Shown here: in pieces, positions 61,058-64,000 of the stretch
How positions within the stretch are numbered: the first letter of the stretch is position 1
How the letters are laid out: the number at the start of each line of letters is the position of its first letter
Source of the DNA: JAEEJA01 sp036343175
Lineage (GTDB): Bacteria > Bacillota > Clostridia > Lachnospirales > Lachnospiraceae
Length of the DNA stretch: 64,000 bases
Assembly: GCA_036343175.1 (NCBI GenBank)
Contig: JAZASR010000005.1
Location: forward strand, 40,349-104,348
Direction of reading: 5' to 3'
The notes under the pieces: generated by a model
Seen by the model: the letters and a program-made list of their open reading frames with translations, nothing else
What the model was told of the DNA's origin: nothing
Databases searched by the model: none
Translations under genes and position numbers: made by a program

Positions 61058-61759
61058 TTATATCACTCTGATGATATGCCTGCACTTTTCAACCGGATAT
61101 GGCGCATCTTCAGCTTCCGATACCTCAATGGATCTCACGAGCGCCCGCCTTGTATCCCCATGGTCTCCAACAGGAACCAGACAGGTGTCACCGACGGCAA
61201 TATATGGATCATCCGCAATATAGCAATATGTCTTATCTCCGGCTTCGAATGAAACCTCTGCAAAGATATATTCTCCATCAGGAATATAGACCGGTTCTCT
61301 TGCACACCCGTCAAAAGCGAAGAGCCCGGGAAGCTTCAGGTGACTACGCAGTACAGCCGAAACCTCCCTTTGATCGACAAGGACCTGACCGTCAAGAAGC
61401 TGACCGTAAAATTTATGCTTATTGCCATCCTCATCTGTAAGAACGGCACCCCATGAACCAACATCCGTAGCGAACATTATGTCATGCGGCTTTGAAAAGC
61501 AGAGCCGGATCATCGCCAGCAGATATTCCGCTTCAGCAGGCTCGATCTTAAATGACCGGTTATATGCTGCTTTATCCCGAGGTTCCTCTCCCGGAATCTC
61601 TATGAAGTCAGCCTTTACCCTGACCCTGCCGTCCCGTCGTATCGTTAAGCTCTGCCTGATCATAGATCCCGGCCTGGGTCCGATGAAGCTGCAAGGTTCT
61701 GAGGTAAGCTTAAATTTTTTAATAGGGGAAGGAAGGTCTTCCCAGTTATTTCTATACAT
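61058..61759 (-). CDS. Cytoplasmic protein of unknown function
   Basis: 233 residues, no signal or membrane segment. A C-terminal part, KTYCYIADDPYIAVGDTCLVPVGDHGDTRRALVRSIEV, resembles the small beta-barrel 'G-D-x-V-L-V-P' modules seen at the ends of several nucleic-acid proteins (PriA-like); this is a weak inference. ATG follows AGGAG. Monocistronic or grouped with the next two genes. Confidence 0.65.
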   Translation of the reverse strand: MYRNNWEDLPSPIKKFKLTSEPCSFIGPRPGSMIRQSLTIRRDGRVRVKADFIEIPGEEPRDKAAYNRSFKIEPAEAEYLLAMIRLCFSKPHDIMFATDVGSWGAVLTDEDGNKHKFYGQLLDGQVLVDQREVSAVLRSHLKLPGLFAFDGCAREPVYIPDGEYIFAEVSFEAGDKTYCYIADDPYIAVGDTCLVPVGDHGDTRRALVRSIEVSEAEDAPYPVEKCRHIIRVI

Positions 61760-61914
61760 ACATTCTCCTTTACTATTGAATTCAGCTGCAGGCTCAGAAA
61801 ATTTACAACCTGAATGACTATCATTTTCTGACCCTTAAATAAGCCTGATGAATGGCAAAAAGATAGCCTGCCTGAATAATCATCATTTTTTTTAGGTTCT
61901 TAAATATCAGGAAA

Positions 61915-62233
61915 ATTTGACAAACTGACTACTCCCACGGGCAAGTCCGTGGGGTTTTACGCCCGTTTTATAACTTTTCATTCATGATTTAGCTTTATCT
62001 GAAGTCTTCAAATGCTTCTCTTCAGTATTGCTTTTCTTCTCCTCTTCGTCACTTTCATCTTCGGCATATTCTCCAATTTTGAACTCTTTCCTTAATTCCT
62101 CAGGAAAATAATCAGCCGGCTCCGAATATCTAATATTTTTGCTCATGAAAATATACCTCCTTATTTTTCATAAAATATTATATCACTACTTTTATTTATT
62201 ATAACCGGTAGATTGGGTAATAAATTACCAGGT
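61915..62233 (-). mobile_element. IS200/IS605-like miniature element 2 carrying a small acidic ORF
   Basis: On the minus strand the left end has GGTAA-TTTA-TTACC (62216-62229), then an AGGAGG-led ORF of 54 codons. The right end has GGCGTAAAACCCCACGG and the stem CCCACGG/CCGTGGG (61934-61940 with 61947-61953), followed by AGTAGTCAGTTTGTCAAA. A subterminal hairpin near a TCAA-like end is the IS200/IS605 plan. No tnpA or tnpB is present. Confidence 0.55.
61982..62146 (-). CDS. Small acidic protein within the IS605-like mini-element
   Basis: 54 residues from ATG at 62146, preceded by AAGGAGG at a good distance and by a TATAAT further up. Residues 1-27 (SKNIRYSEPADYFPEELRKEFK) look folded, and the rest is Glu/Lys/Ser-rich and probably disordered. 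Too short for a domain search by eye; I do not recognise a function. Its companion element at 58130 keeps only a related acidic tail. Its strong ribosome site argues it is made. Confidence 0.65.
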   Translation of the reverse strand: MSKNIRYSEPADYFPEELRKEFKIGEYAEDESDEEEKKSNTEEKHLKTSDKAKS

Positions 62234-62508
62234 GAAAATTGTATAATATAAAAGTCACTGCGGAAAAGTCATGCAGGGGCTTAGCAATATGGTTATATGT
62301 TATGCATAAAGCCAGGCACTAATCTTCCCACTCTATGTAATATTCTTTCCTGTATCATTAGTTATCTTTCCATTGAATTAAAAACATTCACCAGGCAGGC
62401 GCATTGATCCGGTTATCTTATTGTCAAATGCAACCCTTCTACAGACAAACCATAACATAAACTTATAATTATACAATCTCAAGTGTTCACACTTTATTCA
62501 CTGTACCT
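62234..62508. other. AT-rich interval between mini-element 2 and the CRISPR array
   Basis: No convincing open frame, RNA gene or anti-repeat was found. A tracrRNA would contain a stretch complementary to the CRISPR repeat, and none is visible here. Confidence 0.5.
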
Positions 62509-64000
62509 GGCCCCTACTGATCTGAATTAACAAGGCTCTCAAACTCGATATTGCCGCTCGGAGCAATCCTTTCTGTTTAAGACCTATATGAATTAACAAG
62601 GCTCTCAAACTAAGAATCAGGACACAGGAAAGTCAGAAGGTTTAAGACCTATATGAATTAACAAGGCTCTCAAACATGGAAACCAGAATAATAGCTATCA
62701 TCAACGTTTAAGACCTATATGAATTAACAAGGCTCTCAAACTAAAATTCATTAAAGGAGAAAATTATGCCAGTTTAAGACCTATATGAATTAACAAGGCT
62801 CTCAAACCATCCACCGACACCGGAGATCGCATCCACAGTTTAAGACCTATATGAATTAACAAGGCTCTCAAACTGAAAAATGTCAGAATCCACAAAATTT
62901 TTGGTTTAAGACCTATATGAATTAACAAGGCTCTCAAACGCCGGAGCATCCATAAAAGGGTGCATCATGGTTTAAGACCTATATGAATTAACAAGGCTCT
63001 CAAACTGTAAGTACAATACCTACAATACCACCGGCGTTTAAGACCTATATGAATTAACAAGGCTCTCAAACAGGTATTTTCCTTAAAAAGTTCATCTGTA
63101 TGTTTAAGACCTATATGAATTAACAAGGCTCTCAAACGACCTTCCTGAACAAACCTTCACAGACATAGTTTAAGACCTATATGAATTAACAAGGCTCTCA
63201 AACTATCAATGACCATCGCCTTTTTGAATTGCGGTTTAAGACCTATATGAATTAACAAGGCTCTCAAACGGAACCCGTGTGCTTGAAATCTACAGAGGAG
63301 TTTAAGACCTATATGAATTAACAAGGCTCTCAAACCGTTGCCGTCGCCGAGCGAACCGTCCGTGTGTTTAAGACCTATATGAATTAACAAGGCTCTCAAA
63401 CCACACAAGGTTGGTTTCCCAAACATCCCGGGTTTAAGACCTATATGAATTAACAAGGCTCTCAAACGATCCGGATAATCTTATTAGTGTAAGCGAAGTT
63501 TAAGACCTATATGAATTAACAAGGCTCTCAAACTTATGTACGAGAGATTAAAGAGGCTTTATCGTTTAAGACCTATATGAATTAACAAGGCTCTCAAACC
63601 GCATGTTGCTACTCTCGCAGAGATCCGCGTTTAAGACCTATATGAATTAACAAGGCTCTCAAACAAGTTCGCCGGTTCTGTAGCAATCTACACCGTTTAA
63701 GACCTATATGAATTAACAAGGCTCTCAAACTCCGTCAGATCCCTCGCCTTTTTGACGATCGTTTAAGACCTATATGAATTAACAAGGCTCTCAAACTGAT
63801 TTTATGAAAGGAAAGGTGAACTAATAGTTTAAGACCTATATGAATTAACAAGGCTCTCAAACTGATCTTCCTAACGCATCAAGAACATATGCGTTTAAGA
63901 CCTATATGAATTAACAAGGCTCTCAAACGCAGAAAAAGCACACAAGACAAAGAAAAAGGTTTAAGACCTATATGAATTAACAAGGCTCTCAAACGCAGAA
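62509..64000 (-). CRISPR. CRISPR array, type II-A-like, trailer end (continues past the right edge)
   Basis: 22 full 36-base repeats (first 62575-62610, last 63959-63994) plus a degenerate one at 62509-62544. Spacers are 30 bases, two of 29. On the plus strand each repeat begins GTTTAAGACC and ends CTCTCAAAC; the reverse complement begins GTTTGAGAGCC and ends AAAC, the form of type II-A crRNA repeats. Transcription is therefore minus, from a leader beyond 64000. The degenerate copy with 22 conserved 3' bases marks the old end. cas genes, including cas9, are not in the window. Confidence 0.97.

Noticed and set aside
62764..63465. Open frames reading LRALLIHIGLK repeatedly
   Set aside because: They are translations of the CRISPR repeat with spacers between; not proteins.

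Overview
The window reads as chromosomal DNA of an anaerobic, gut-type Firmicute, most likely a Lachnospiraceae-like Clostridium relative. This rests on moderate GC, AGGAGG-type ribosome binding sites, a CIRCE-controlled groESL operon, DUF1836, YhaN/YhaO-type and UDPGP proteins, and many minus-strand housekeeping operons. Species cannot be named from the sequence alone. No rRNA or tRNA gene was seen.

Layout. 1-1829: cluster of secreted or membrane proteins of unknown function, the first cut by the left edge. 2118-4474: membrane-anchored amidase and guaB. 4734-4904: a palindromic intergenic repeat. 4967-7753: groES-groEL plus a membrane protein behind CIRCE. 8189-10833: DUF1836 protein and glmS on the plus strand. 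11009-20096: long minus-strand series acpS, nnr, alr, rlmH, an intramembrane protease, an LtaS-like enzyme, an SseB-like protein and maf. 20260-25546: spermidine-synthase-like membrane protein, UDP-sugar pyrophosphorylase, an acidic zinc-ribbon protein and rplS. 26257-31705: a probable omega-amino-acid (GABA-like) operon with iron alcohol dehydrogenase, GNAT, cytidylate-kinase-like protein, permease and class III aminotransferase, preceded by a leader with an intrinsic terminator and a perfect 15-bp palindrome. 32058-33775: tcdA and a formate/nitrite channel. 33776-47258: mtaB, a type IIA topoisomerase pair, tex, a sulfotransferase-like propeller and a TetM-like GTPase fused to a Rae1-like NYN nuclease domain. 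47642-58102: an HPr-like protein lacking the active histidine, thiI, cysteine desulfurase, rsmE, a YhaN/YhaO pair, MFS, VOC and hydroxyacyl-CoA dehydrogenase. 58130-62233: accessory stretch with two related IS200/IS605-like miniature elements, a DUF4143 ATPase behind seven 32-bp repeats, a collapsed MATE pseudogene and two unknown genes. 62509-64000: the trailer half of a type II-A-like CRISPR array that runs off the right edge.

How genes fit together. ThiI plus the cysteine desulfurase would make 4-thiouridine in tRNA. TcdA and MtaB both act on t6A at position 37. RsmE and RlmH modify rRNA. Tex and the GTPase-NYN fusion suggest an RNA/translation quality-control theme next to the topoisomerase genes. 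The most unusual items are the GTPase-NYN fusion, the paired IS605-like mini-elements with a small acidic ORF, the 32-bp array touching the -35 box of the DUF4143 gene, a three-copy palindromic intergenic repeat family, and the attenuator-like leader of the alcohol dehydrogenase operon.
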